Source: Bacteroidales bacterium
GTDB taxonomy: Bacteria > Bacteroidota > Bacteroidia > Bacteroidales > P3
NCBI GenBank assembly: GCA_017559135.1
Contig: JAFYSZ010000006.1
Location: forward strand, 124,001-188,000
Length of the DNA: 64,000 bases
Direction of reading: 5' to 3'
This document shows positions 33,754-42,285 of the stretch, one piece after another. Every line of letters begins with the position of its first letter. The first letter of the stretch is position 1. The notes below the pieces were generated by a model. The model worked only from the letters and a program-made list of their open reading frames with translations, had not been told where the DNA came from and made no database searches. Position numbers and translations under genes: made by a program.

Positions 33754-35760
33754 ATGAGAGCGTTTTGTTTTACAATATGTTTGATGTTATCATCTTTTCT
33801 TTGGAGTCAAAACTCTATAAGTGTTTATTGTGCTCAGGTAAACGAAGACGGAAGCACTACTTTGTATTATGAAACAGCAGAAGGTAGCGGTTTTGTTGAA
33901 TATGTCATTTCTGCATATTCCGATGTTGAAGGAGCATATTCGAGAGTTGGCGAAACAACCGACATAAATCAAGATTCCTATACCGATAACGTTAGAAATG
34001 CAAATTTAGAGCAGATTCGCTATTTGGTAACCGCTGATTTCGGTGAAGAAAGACGTCCTTTTGGTTACATAAGAACGATTTATTTGTCTTCAACCTTAAA
34101 TAACGATAATACAGTTAGTCTTTCGTGGACTTCAATGGGTAGCGACACACCGGCAGGCAGTGAAAACAAACCATATAAGATATATAGAAAACTAAAACGT
34201 CAAGATACAGATTGGCAATTCTTGGCAGAGCAAACTCAAAGGACTTACACAGATAATTTACCTGCGATTTGTTCGGATTCTGTCTTGTATAAAATCGAGT
34301 TAGAAAACGATAACAATTGCGTTTCTCGTTCAAATCAAGTCTTACACGTGATAGGAGATATGCAAATTCCTAATATGCCGGGTTTACAAAGGATAAGCGT
34401 AAATCAAAATACACAACAAATATTTTTAGAGTGGATTCCCTCAACCTCAGACGATGTAATGGGTTATGTAGTGTGCAGTGGAGATCCTTGTGTTACGCTT
34501 GATACGATTTGGGGCTCAGATGCAAGTTCATATACTTGTGAAACCTGTTCGGCAGAACAATTAAATTCGTTGGCAGTTATGGCTTTTGATACTTGTTTTA
34601 ATACCTCGCTTCGTACGGATAGGCATTCAAATATGGTTCTTTCTGCTCAAAGAGAAAATTGTAGCGATGTTGTAAATCTTTCGTGGAATGAATATGTAGG
34701 ATTTGATGTTCAACGCTACGAAATCTATATGAAAGAGAGTAATTCTGCCTTTACAATGCTTGGAAACACTCAATCTTTAAACTATCAAGCGACAATAGAT
34801 CCTACAATTACTAATTATGAGTTTTATGTTCTTGCAAAAGGTGGAAATAATATTACTTCTATTTCTAATACTAAGGCTTTGACAATTTCTTCTGCTCAAC
34901 AACCCGAATTTGTTGAGATAAGAAAAGTCTCTGTTAAGGATAGAAATCAAGGAGTTGATTTAGAATTTTTTGTAGATGCAAGTATAGTTGTCAATAAGTA
35001 TCGTTTAAAAAGAGCAGAGAATGGAGGAGAATACAGAGTTATTGCAAATATTCCTTATACGGGCAATAACACAGTGCAATATACAGATAATATTTCCTTA
35101 GATAAAAATAATAACGATTACTCCTATATATTTGAAGCACCCGATGCTTGTAATCTTATTTACAAAGCCTCACGCCCTGCTTCAATTATGCGATTGGAAT
35201 TAACCGAAATAGATAGAAATACAAATGCTCTTTCATGGAATGCTTACAATTCTTGGGATAATGGAGTAGGTGTGTATGAAATTTACCGACAACCAGAATC
35301 TGAACCAGCACCTGTGCTTTGTGGTACATCAGGTTCTTCATCTTTTACCGATTTTATGGGAGATGTAATAACGGCTTCGGACAAAACAAACTATTATGTA
35401 AGAGCAATTGAAGCAAGTGCAGGAAATGACGGGAAGGTTCAAACTGCCCTTTCAACAAGAGCAAGCATTAAAAGAGAAACTATAATCTTTATTCCAAACG
35501 CTTTCACACCTCGCGCAGCAGAAGGTGATAACAATATTTTTAAACCTACGTGTTATTTTGTAAGACAAGGAAGTTATGTTATGCGAATCTTTAATCGTCA
35601 AGGTGGATTGTTATTTGAAACTTTTGATCCAGAGATTGGTTGGGACGGAACTTTCAAAGGAGAGTTTTGTCATCCTAATACATACGTATATATAATAGAG
35701 TTTATAAATTCAGACGGAGAAAAAGAAATTAAAAAAGGTGTTTTTGCTCTTGTAGAATAA
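33754..35760 (+). CDS. secreted FN3-like repeat protein with T9SS type B sorting domain
   Basis: A 668-residue exported protein. Signal peptide FCFTICLMLSSFLWSQ. Fibronectin III-like modules follow, recognised by phrases such as NTVSLSWTSM with KPYKIYRK, IFLEWIPSTSDDVMGYVV, VVNLSWNEYVGFDVQRYEIY and NALSWNAYNSWDNGVGVYEIY. The C-terminal 85 residues are a gliding-motility type B domain: FIPNAFTPRAAEGDNNIFKP, YVMRIFNRQGGLLFET, GWDGTFKG and YVYIIEFINSDGEKE. Likely exported through the type IX system to the surface, where it may serve in adhesion. Confidence 0.8.
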   Translation: MRAFCFTICLMLSSFLWSQNSISVYCAQVNEDGSTTLYYETAEGSGFVEYVISAYSDVEGAYSRVGETTDINQDSYTDNVRNANLEQIRYLVTADFGEERRPFGYIRTIYLSSTLNNDNTVSLSWTSMGSDTPAGSENKPYKIYRKLKRQDTDWQFLAEQTQRTYTDNLPAICSDSVLYKIELENDNNCVSRSNQVLHVIGDMQIPNMPGLQRISVNQNTQQIFLEWIPSTSDDVMGYVVCSGDPCVTLDTIWGSDASSYTCETCSAEQLNSLAVMAFDTCFNTSLRTDRHSNMVLSAQRENCSDVVNLSWNEYVGFDVQRYEIYMKESNSAFTMLGNTQSLNYQATIDPTITNYEFYVLAKGGNNITSISNTKALTISSAQQPEFVEIRKVSVKDRNQGVDLEFFVDASIVVNKYRLKRAENGGEYRVIANIPYTGNNTVQYTDNISLDKNNNDYSYIFEAPDACNLIYKASRPASIMRLELTEIDRNTNALSWNAYNSWDNGVGVYEIYRQPESEPAPVLCGTSGSSSFTDFMGDVITASDKTNYYVRAIEASAGNDGKVQTALSTRASIKRETIIFIPNAFTPRAAEGDNNIFKPTCYFVRQGSYVMRIFNRQGGLLFETFDPEIGWDGTFKGEFCHPNTYVYIIEFINSDGEKEIKKGVFALVE

Positions 35761-35776
35761 TGAAAAACGAAAATTT

Positions 35777-36502
35777 ATGAATCAAATAGAAACTATTCTT
35801 ACTCCCGCACTCTTTCCATTTCGTAAAATGAATGGCGGACACAATGTTGTAGTTGTAGATATTCTTCGTGCAACAACCTCAATCTGCACTGCAATTGCAA
35901 ATGGTGCGAAAGCAATAATTCCTGTTCGCACAATAGAGGAGGCAAAGGCATATAAAGATAGGGGATACCTTGTTGCAGGAGAGAGAATCGAAGATACATT
36001 TCCATTCGCCGATTGGGGAAATTCTGCATTGGAGTTTACAAGACAAAGAGTTGAAGGAAACGAAATTGTACACTCTACAACAAATGGCACAGGTGCTATT
36101 TGTCTAAGTCAAAGTGCTAATCCTCATCAAATTCTTATAGGCTCGTTTTGTAATCTTACTACTTTGGCAGATTATTTGATAGAACAAAACAAAGATGTTC
36201 AAATTTTATGTAGCGGTTGGAATAATACCTTTGCATTAGAAGACGCAATATTTGCAGGAGCCTTAGCAGAAAAAATACTACAATCAGATAATTTTGAAAA
36301 TAAGAATGATTCTACTCAGTGTGTCATAGAGTTATGGAATGCAAGCAAAGGAAATCTTCGTCAATATATGGAAAAAGCATCGCATATTCATCGTTTGAGA
36401 AAACATAATATGGATGATGTTTTTGAATACACATTTATGTTAGATACATGTAAAGTTGTGCCACTTTTTGAACAAAATAAAATAATAAATGTTGAACAAT
36501 AA
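35777..36502 (+). CDS. comB: ComB family protein (2-phosphosulfolactate phosphatase-like)
   Basis: A 241-residue protein of the ComB family: VVVVDILRATTSICTAIANGAKAI near the N-terminus, GERIEDTFPFADWGNSALEF, then HSTTNGTGAI and ILCSGWNNTFALEDAIFAGAL. In methanogens ComB makes sulfolactate for coenzyme M. Coenzyme M is not expected here, so in Bacteroidetes the role is uncertain; sulfonolipid or another phosphatase function are options. It is the fourth gene of the receptor unit, 16 bp after the T9SS protein gene. Confidence 0.8.
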   Translation: MNQIETILTPALFPFRKMNGGHNVVVVDILRATTSICTAIANGAKAIIPVRTIEEAKAYKDRGYLVAGERIEDTFPFADWGNSALEFTRQRVEGNEIVHSTTNGTGAICLSQSANPHQILIGSFCNLTTLADYLIEQNKDVQILCSGWNNTFALEDAIFAGALAEKILQSDNFENKNDSTQCVIELWNASKGNLRQYMEKASHIHRLRKHNMDDVFEYTFMLDTCKVVPLFEQNKIINVEQ

Positions 36503-36539
36503 CGTTAAATAAATACTAACTTTAAAAAATTAAAACACT

Positions 36540-37157
36540 ATGAAAAAAGTATTTTTTGCCTTAGCGGCAGTTTTGATGTTATCTTTAACATCTCAAGCAC
36601 AAGTAAAATTTGGTGCAAAAGCAGGTATGAATCTTTCAAGATTTACAGAAAATTTTGAAACTATGAAACCAGGATTCCATGCTGGTGTTTATGCACAAGT
36701 AAAATTACACCCAATGTTCTCTATTCAACCAGAAGTGTTGTATTCTATGCAAGGAGCAACAGAAGAAGAAACGAATACAACTCTTGGACAAACAATTACA
36801 GCAAAGGGTAGTGCGACTTCTCATAATGTAATAGTACCTGTAATGTTGCAATTCACACCAATAAAATCTTTAACAATAGAAGCAGGTCCTCAATTCGGCT
36901 TTAACTTGGGAATGTCTTTGTATAGTGAAGTAACAATGTCTGGACTTGTTGATGATTCTTTTGAAGAATCAGTAGATTTGGGGGAAGAAGATTACAAAAT
37001 GTTTGATTTCGGATTAGCAGCAGGATTGAAATATAATGTAAATTCAAATATCAATGTTTACGCAAGATACGTTTTCGGATTAACTCCTGTGTTTGAATAC
37101 GAAGATGACGAAACAATGAATCAAAACTTAATGTTAGGAGTAGGATTCACATTCTAA
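36540..37157 (+). CDS. small outer-membrane beta-barrel protein (PorT/OmpW-like fold)
   Basis: A 205-residue protein with a signal peptide (cleavage near TSQAQ) and then eight or so amphipathic strands typical of the outer membrane beta-barrel family of Bacteroidetes: VKFGAKAGMNLSRFTENF, FHAGVYAQVKLHPMFSIQPEVLYSMQG, IVPVMLQFTPIKSLTIEAGPQFGFNLG, and a final strand NLMLGVGFTF with terminal Phe. Function unknown. Last gene before a strong terminator. Confidence 0.75.
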   Translation: MKKVFFALAAVLMLSLTSQAQVKFGAKAGMNLSRFTENFETMKPGFHAGVYAQVKLHPMFSIQPEVLYSMQGATEEETNTTLGQTITAKGSATSHNVIVPVMLQFTPIKSLTIEAGPQFGFNLGMSLYSEVTMSGLVDDSFEESVDLGEEDYKMFDFGLAAGLKYNVNSNINVYARYVFGLTPVFEYEDDETMNQNLMLGVGFTF

Positions 37158-37176
37158 GAAAAATAATTTTTTTAAA

Positions 37177-37212
37177 AAAAGCTCTCAATTATTTGTAATT
37201 GAGAGCTTTTTT
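37177..37212 (+). terminator. intrinsic terminator after the beta-barrel gene
   Basis: AAAAGCTCTCAATT (37177-37190) pairs perfectly with AATTGAGAGCTTTT (37197-37210), 6-nt loop, then T-run. Confidence 0.92.
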
Positions 37213-37232
37213 ATTGTTTTAAGAAATATTCT

Positions 37233-37270
37233 ATTGACGAAAAATGAAAAAAATATTAATTTTCGTCAAT
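37233..37270. promoter_or_regulatory. inverted repeat (probable operator) at the promoter of the first DUF4143 gene
   Basis: ATTGACGAAAA (37233-37243) and TTTTCGTCAAT (37260-37270), perfect 11-bp arms 16 bp apart. The right arm ends 7 bp before the -7 element and so covers the -33 region. No T-run follows, so it is not a terminator. Confidence 0.6.
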
Positions 37271-37277
37271 AACTTTG

Positions 37278-37285
37278 TATCTTTG
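37278..37285 (+). promoter_or_regulatory. -7 element of the first DUF4143 gene
   Basis: TATCTTTG, 16 bp before the chosen ATG. No TTG at -33; that position is occupied by the inverted repeat. Confidence 0.6.
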
Positions 37286-37301
37286 CAAAAATACTATTTC
37301 T

Positions 37302-38504
37302 ATGATAGCAAGAAAAATATATCTTAATCAATTGATTAGTTTATGTAATCAAAATATTATAAAAGTTATAACAGGTATTCGCCGATGTGGAAAATCAACA
37401 CTTTTATCAGAATTCAAGGATTATTTGAAAGCAAAAGGCGTTGAGGAAAATAATATTTTGTTATTAAATTTTGAAGAGAGAGAATATAGTGATTTCGCAC
37501 GATGGGAAGATGTTTATGACTATATATTAGATAAACTTTCTGTTGAGGGAATGAAATATGTGTTTTTAGATGAGGTGCAAAGAATTGCAAATTTTGAAAA
37601 ACTTGTAGATGCACTCTTTGTTAAAAATGATATTGATTTATATATTACAGGTTCTAATGCTTTTCTTCTGTCAAGTGAGTTAGGAACTCTTCTTTCGGGA
37701 CGTTATATCGCAATAAACTTACATCCTTTTTCTTTTTCTGAATATGTGTCTGCTTTTGATAATAATGCAAATATCGATAGATTGTTTAGGCAATATATGA
37801 ATACATCTTGCTTTCCAGAGGCTGTAAATCTTTCTATTTTATCTCCAAATATGGTAAATCTCTATTTGAAATCTTTATACGATACAGTAGTTGTAAAAGA
37901 CATTGTAAAAAGGAATAATCTTAGAAAATTTGATACTTTGCAAAATGTTCTTAATTTTCTTTTTGATAACATAGGAAATGTAGTATCTCCTAATAATATA
38001 ACCGAAGTTTTACGTAAAACAACCGGAGAAAGTATTTCACACAATACAGTACTTAAATACTTGCGTTATTTTACTGAATCATATTTGGTTTATCCTGTAA
38101 GGCTATATAACATAAAAGGCAAACGTTTATTAGAGAGTAATTATAAATATTATATAGTAGATTTAGGATTAAAAAATATTTTAAATACAAATTCGGCTTT
38201 ATCTGATTTAGGACATAAATTAGAAAACATAGTTTATTTTGAATTGCTTAGACGTGGTGGAGATGTATATGCAGGAAAATCTGGGAATGGAGAAGTTGAT
38301 TTTGTAGTACAAAAACATGATGGAAATAGAGAGTATTATCAAGTGGCATATACTGTTAATGACGAAAAAACACTAAAAAGAGAGTTGTCGTCATTAGAAA
38401 AAATTAAAGATTCTTATCCAAAATATCTCCTTACTACTGATTTTGATAATGTCAATTATAATGGAATACAAAAAATAAATATCTTAGATTGGCTTTTAAC
38501 TTAA
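37302..38504 (+). CDS. AAA+ ATPase with DUF4143 domain (first copy)
   Basis: A 400-residue protein of the AAA_14/DUF4143 family. Walker A is GIRRCGKSTLLSEF near residue 25, Walker B YVFLDEVQRIANFE, sensor YITGSNAFLLSSELGTLLSGR. The C-terminal DUF4143 part (from about 205) contains NTVLKYLRYFTESYLVYPVRLY and a PD-(D/E)xK-like tail NGEVDFVVQKH..EYYQVAYT. Function of the family is not established. I chose the ATG at 37302 because the in-frame ATG at 37275 precedes the -7 element. It is alone, convergent with guaD, their stops overlapping by 4 bp. A related copy lies at 43131-44369. Confidence 0.85.
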   Translation: MIARKIYLNQLISLCNQNIIKVITGIRRCGKSTLLSEFKDYLKAKGVEENNILLLNFEEREYSDFARWEDVYDYILDKLSVEGMKYVFLDEVQRIANFEKLVDALFVKNDIDLYITGSNAFLLSSELGTLLSGRYIAINLHPFSFSEYVSAFDNNANIDRLFRQYMNTSCFPEAVNLSILSPNMVNLYLKSLYDTVVVKDIVKRNNLRKFDTLQNVLNFLFDNIGNVVSPNNITEVLRKTTGESISHNTVLKYLRYFTESYLVYPVRLYNIKGKRLLESNYKYYIVDLGLKNILNTNSALSDLGHKLENIVYFELLRRGGDVYAGKSGNGEVDFVVQKHDGNREYYQVAYTVNDEKTLKRELSSLEKIKDSYPKYLLTTDFDNVNYNGIQKINILDWLLT

Positions 38505-38968
38505 TATCTTGTTTTGTCCTCTTTTGTTTTCCATTTTTCAAAAGGCATTTCAGCCAACGAATGCTTAACCTTTTCTATCGGTAAGCTTCTTTCATTTTCT
38601 TTAATCGGTATTTCATCATAAATATGTTGGTCATCAAAACCTGCAAGTGCTGCGTCTTTTCTTGTAGCGGCGTAATAAATATGTTTAATCCTTGCCCAAT
38701 AGATTGCAGACAAACACATAGGACAAGGTTCGCAAGAGGAATAAATCACACACTGGCTTAATTCAAAAGTATTCAAAACCTTGCACGCCTCACGTATGCA
38801 ATTAACCTCTGCATGAGCCGTCGGGTCGTTGTCAATCGTTACACTATTTCCGCAACTTGCAATAATCTTTCCGTCTTTTACTATCACTGCTCCAAAAGGT
38901 CCACCTCCTTTGTCAATATTCTCCATTGCCTTTTCGATAGCCTTTTGTAAAAAGTAATTATGTTCCAT
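38501..38968 (-). CDS. guaD: nucleoside deaminase, probably guanine deaminase
   Basis: A 155-residue zinc deaminase of the cytidine/CMP deaminase superfamily. Zinc and catalytic residues: His and Glu of TAHAEVNCIREAC and the two Cys of SSCEPCPMCLSAIYWARI. The pattern IYWARIKHIYYAATRKDAALAGFDDQHIYDEI matches GuaD more than TadA. It would convert guanine to xanthine. Monocistronic, convergent with the first DUF4143 gene. Confidence 0.85.
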   Translation of the reverse strand: MEHNYFLQKAIEKAMENIDKGGGPFGAVIVKDGKIIASCGNSVTIDNDPTAHAEVNCIREACKVLNTFELSQCVIYSSCEPCPMCLSAIYWARIKHIYYAATRKDAALAGFDDQHIYDEIPIKENERSLPIEKVKHSLAEMPFEKWKTKEDKTRY

Positions 38969-39015
38969 ATTTCTATCCTTTTTCTAAGAGAAAAACGTTG
39001 TTTTGTTATTTTTCT

Positions 39016-39023
39016 TATCTTTG
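39016..39023 (+). promoter_or_regulatory. -7 element for the S9 peptidase gene
   Basis: TATCTTTG, 22 bp before the ATG. The nearest TTG upstream is 15 bp away, shorter than usual. Confidence 0.55.
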
Positions 39024-39045
39024 CACATTAAAAAACATTTAGAAT

Positions 39046-41502
39046 ATGAAGAAAATATTTACTTTATTGGTGTGTGCAATTGTGGGATTAAACCTTTCTG
39101 CACAAAGAGTAGTAGAAAACTATTCGTTATTCTCAAAAGCCGAAATTCAAAAGCCGTTTATGATTGATAGTGTTGATAATAACGGAAAAACTTTCAATCT
39201 CTTAAAAGATTTTAAGACTCTTTCGGCAGACAAAAACAAAGCAACAAAAATCTCTGTTGATGAAAACGGATACCTTGTCTTTGATAAAGCAGAAAAAGAC
39301 TATGTTGTATCGCTTGGCTTTAAAATGAAAAGCAACAAAAGACAAGAAATAGAGTTTAAAGTGATTAGCAACTGTGTCTTTAAAGCAGATTTTGCTCAAA
39401 CAAGCAAAGAAAAAGAATCACAAGAATTAGATACAATGAATGTTTTGGCAACTTACAATCAAGGTGTTTATGATATAACTCTAAATCTTTTGATTAGCCA
39501 AGAATCAAAACTTAAAATAGAAACTGCAAACGAAGTAGAGTTTGGAGATTTCACTATGAAACAAGGCTTAGACTTAGAAACAATGCTTCAAGGTCAAACA
39601 ATGTATGAAGTAAGCCTTTCTCCAAACGGAAATTACTATGTATTGAAAAGCCGTAACACCGACAATAAAGGAAAGAATCATTGGTATTGGGAACTTTACA
39701 ATAAGAATCACAACTTAATATTTACCTCTAAAAACAATCACTCAATAGAATGGTTACCAAAGAGTGAGTTGTTATACTACACAGAAAAGATAAATAGCGA
39801 CAATTCTTTGGTTGTGATGAATCCACAAGACCTTTCTACAAATGTTATAGCAAGAAATATTCCAAGTGGTAACATTTATTTCTTAGACAACGAACAAGCC
39901 TTCATTATAACAGTAGCAGATAAGTTTGAAGGAAAGAAAAAAGACGTAGAATTATTGCAATCACCAGAAGATCGTTCAGATGCAACTTGGAGAGATCGTT
40001 CAAATCTTTGGATTTATCGCCTTGGTACTTCATCTCTTCAAAGACTTACTTTCTCTAATCACAATGTTTATTTATGCGATGTTAATTCTACATCGGACAA
40101 AATTCTTTTTGCTGTTTCATACGAAAAATATACTCAACGTCCTTTTGGATACAAAAAATTCTATGAAATGAATCTTAACACAATGCAAACAGAACTTATT
40201 TGCGAAGACAAGTTTGCTTTCTCTGTTGAGTATGTTGATGATGATAATCTTTTGTTTACAACCTCTGCCGAAGGATTTAACTCCGTTGCTGCAAAGATTG
40301 GAAAGAAACAAATCGCAAATATGTATCATTACACTTTGGTGTTGATGAATAAAAACGATAAAAGCCTAAATCCAATTCTTAAAGACTTCAACCCATCTTT
40401 AAATTCATACGAAATAATAGGCGACAAACTCTATATGACAACAACAGACAAAGACTCTGTCAATGTTTACACCTTTAATCTAAAAACAAATGAAATCGTA
40501 AAATTAGACCTATCTTGCGATATGGTTTCTTCTTTCACAATAAACAATGAAGGAACAAAAGCAATGTACATAGGAGAAAACTACAACAAACCACAACGCT
40601 TATTCTCTTATGATTTCACAACATCAAAACAAATACTTTTCCCAAGAGAAGAAGAATATGCAAGAATGGAAATAGGAGAAATGTATGATTGGGATTTCGA
40701 TTATAAAAAAACTACAATAGAAGGAAGATACTATTTACCAGCAGACTTTGACTCAACAAAGAAATACCCAATGATTGTTTACTATTACGGAGGCACAACA
40801 CCAACCGAAAGAGCATTCTCTTGGCGTTACACACCATATCTTTACACAGCAAGAGGCTATGTAGTATATGTATTGAATCCATCAGGCACAATAGGCTATG
40901 GACAAGAGTTTGCAGCACGTCACGTAAACGCTTGGGGAGAAAGAACAGCAGATGAAATTATAGAAGGAGTAAAACAATTCTGCAAAACACACACCTTTGT
41001 TGATGATTCAAAGATAGGTTGTATGGGAGCAAGTTATGGAGGATTTATGACACAATACCTACTAACAAGAACAGACATATTCACTTGCGGAATCTCTCAC
41101 GCAGGAATCTCAAACATAACATCATATTGGGGAGAAGGCTATTGGGGATACTCTTACTCAACAGCAGCCTCAGCACACTCATATCCATGGAACAATCCAG
41201 AGCTTTACACAAAACAATCACCACTCTTTGCAGCCGACAAGATTAACGCAGCACTATTATTACTTCACGGCTCTTCCGATACCAACGTTCCAATCGGAGA
41301 AAGCATACAAATGTATAACGCATTGAAACTTCTTGGAAAAGACGTAGCCTTCATAAGCGTAAAAGGAGAAGACCATGGAATAGTAGATTACGAAAAACGC
41401 CTACAATGGAACAACTCAATCTACGCATGGTTTGACAAATACCTAAAAGGAGATGATTCAATGTGGGAAAGCCTTTATCCAACAAATAATTTGAACGACT
41501 AA
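39046..41502 (+). CDS. S9 family serine peptidase (prolyl oligopeptidase / DPP type), exported
   Basis: An 818-residue peptidase with a signal peptide (VCAIVGLNLSAQ). The first 550 residues are a propeller that restricts access; the C-terminal part is an alpha/beta hydrolase with Ser663 in GASYGGFM, Asp745 in LLHGSSDTNVPIGES and His777 in KGEDHGIVDYEKRL, a complete triad. It would cut short peptides in the periplasm, in line with peptide and amino acid growth. Exact specificity (dipeptidyl or oligopeptidyl) is not fixed by the sequence. rsmG follows after 4 bp. Confidence 0.9.
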   Translation: MKKIFTLLVCAIVGLNLSAQRVVENYSLFSKAEIQKPFMIDSVDNNGKTFNLLKDFKTLSADKNKATKISVDENGYLVFDKAEKDYVVSLGFKMKSNKRQEIEFKVISNCVFKADFAQTSKEKESQELDTMNVLATYNQGVYDITLNLLISQESKLKIETANEVEFGDFTMKQGLDLETMLQGQTMYEVSLSPNGNYYVLKSRNTDNKGKNHWYWELYNKNHNLIFTSKNNHSIEWLPKSELLYYTEKINSDNSLVVMNPQDLSTNVIARNIPSGNIYFLDNEQAFIITVADKFEGKKKDVELLQSPEDRSDATWRDRSNLWIYRLGTSSLQRLTFSNHNVYLCDVNSTSDKILFAVSYEKYTQRPFGYKKFYEMNLNTMQTELICEDKFAFSVEYVDDDNLLFTTSAEGFNSVAAKIGKKQIANMYHYTLVLMNKNDKSLNPILKDFNPSLNSYEIIGDKLYMTTTDKDSVNVYTFNLKTNEIVKLDLSCDMVSSFTINNEGTKAMYIGENYNKPQRLFSYDFTTSKQILFPREEEYARMEIGEMYDWDFDYKKTTIEGRYYLPADFDSTKKYPMIVYYYGGTTPTERAFSWRYTPYLYTARGYVVYVLNPSGTIGYGQEFAARHVNAWGERTADEIIEGVKQFCKTHTFVDDSKIGCMGASYGGFMTQYLLTRTDIFTCGISHAGISNITSYWGEGYWGYSYSTAASAHSYPWNNPELYTKQSPLFAADKINAALLLLHGSSDTNVPIGESIQMYNALKLLGKDVAFISVKGEDHGIVDYEKRLQWNNSIYAWFDKYLKGDDSMWESLYPTNNLND

Positions 41503-41506
41503 AACT

Positions 41507-42136
41507 ATGAAAGAACAATTAAAAAAATACTTTCCTTTCCTAACAGAAATTCAACTTAGCCAATACGAAACCTTGGCTAAGGAATTTCTGTCGTGGAATG
41601 AGAAAATCAACCTTATATCAAGAAAAGATACCGATAATCTTTTTGAACACCATATTCTTCACTCGCTTGCCATTGCCAAAGTCTGCAAGTTTAAACCACA
41701 ATGTGAAGTAATGGACATAGGAACAGGAGGAGGATTTCCCGGAATACCACTTGCAATAATGTTTCCCGAAACAAAATTCTATTTAGTAGATAGCATAGGC
41801 AAGAAAATCAAAGTAGTACAAGCCCTTGTAGAAGCCTTAGGATTAAAAAACGTAAAAGCAGAGCAAATAAGAGCCGAAAACGTAAACCAACAATTTGACT
41901 TCATAGTATCAAGAGCCGTAACCTACTTGCCAGACTTTATGCAATGGACAAAAGGCAAGATTTCAAAAATACAATACCACGACCTGCCAAACGGAGTCTT
42001 GTATCTAAAAGGCGGAGACCTCACAGAAGAACTCTCAACTATCAAAAACAAAATCAAAATCTACGACATAGACAACTACTTTGAAGGAGAATTTTTTGAA
42101 ACCAAAAAAGTAATCCACGTAAAATGCGTGAAATAA
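41507..42136 (+). CDS. rsmG: 16S rRNA (guanine-527-N7)-methyltransferase
   Basis: A 209-residue AdoMet enzyme that methylates G527 of 16S rRNA. N-terminus LKKYFPFLTEIQLSQYE and WNEKINLISRKD, HHILHSLAIAKV, AdoMet motif VMDIGTGGGFPGIPLAIMFPE, then VDSIGKKIKVVQALVEALGLKNV and FDFIVSRAVTYLPDFMQW. Full length. It shares a transcript with the S9 peptidase and ends in a strong terminator. Confidence 0.95.
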   Translation: MKEQLKKYFPFLTEIQLSQYETLAKEFLSWNEKINLISRKDTDNLFEHHILHSLAIAKVCKFKPQCEVMDIGTGGGFPGIPLAIMFPETKFYLVDSIGKKIKVVQALVEALGLKNVKAEQIRAENVNQQFDFIVSRAVTYLPDFMQWTKGKISKIQYHDLPNGVLYLKGGDLTEELSTIKNKIKIYDIDNYFEGEFFETKKVIHVKCVK

Positions 42137-42141
42137 AAGAG

Positions 42142-42178
42142 AAAAGCAGAAGTAAGAAACAACTTCTGCTTTTTTTTA
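42142..42178 (+). terminator. intrinsic terminator after rsmG
   Basis: AAAAGCAGAAGT (42142-42153) pairs with ACTTCTGCTTTT (42162-42173), 8-nt loop, then T-run. Confidence 0.92.
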
Positions 42179-42197
42179 TTTCTTTAAAAACTTAAAT

Positions 42198-42241
42198 CAT
42201 ACTTTAAATAATCACAAAAAATCATAGATATTTAAAGTATG
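42198..42241. promoter_or_regulatory. inverted repeat (probable operator) upstream of the PD-(D/E)XK gene
   Basis: CATACTTTAAATA (42198-42210) and TATTTAAAGTATG (42229-42241), perfect 13-bp arms 18 bp apart. The right arm ends 14 bp before the -7 element and so overlaps the -33 position. Confidence 0.6.
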
Positions 42242-42255
42242 TTTAAAATAATACG

Positions 42256-42263
42256 TATTTTTG
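42256..42263 (+). promoter_or_regulatory. -7 element of the PD-(D/E)XK gene
   Basis: TATTTTTG, 22 bp before the ATG. Confidence 0.6.
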
Positions 42264-42285
42264 TAAAAATAAATCATTAAACTGT

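Noticed and set aside
37233..37270. Inverted repeat considered as a terminator of the preceding beta-barrel gene
   Set aside because: A strong terminator already lies at 37177-37212; this repeat has a 16-nt spacer, no T-run and touches the next promoter.
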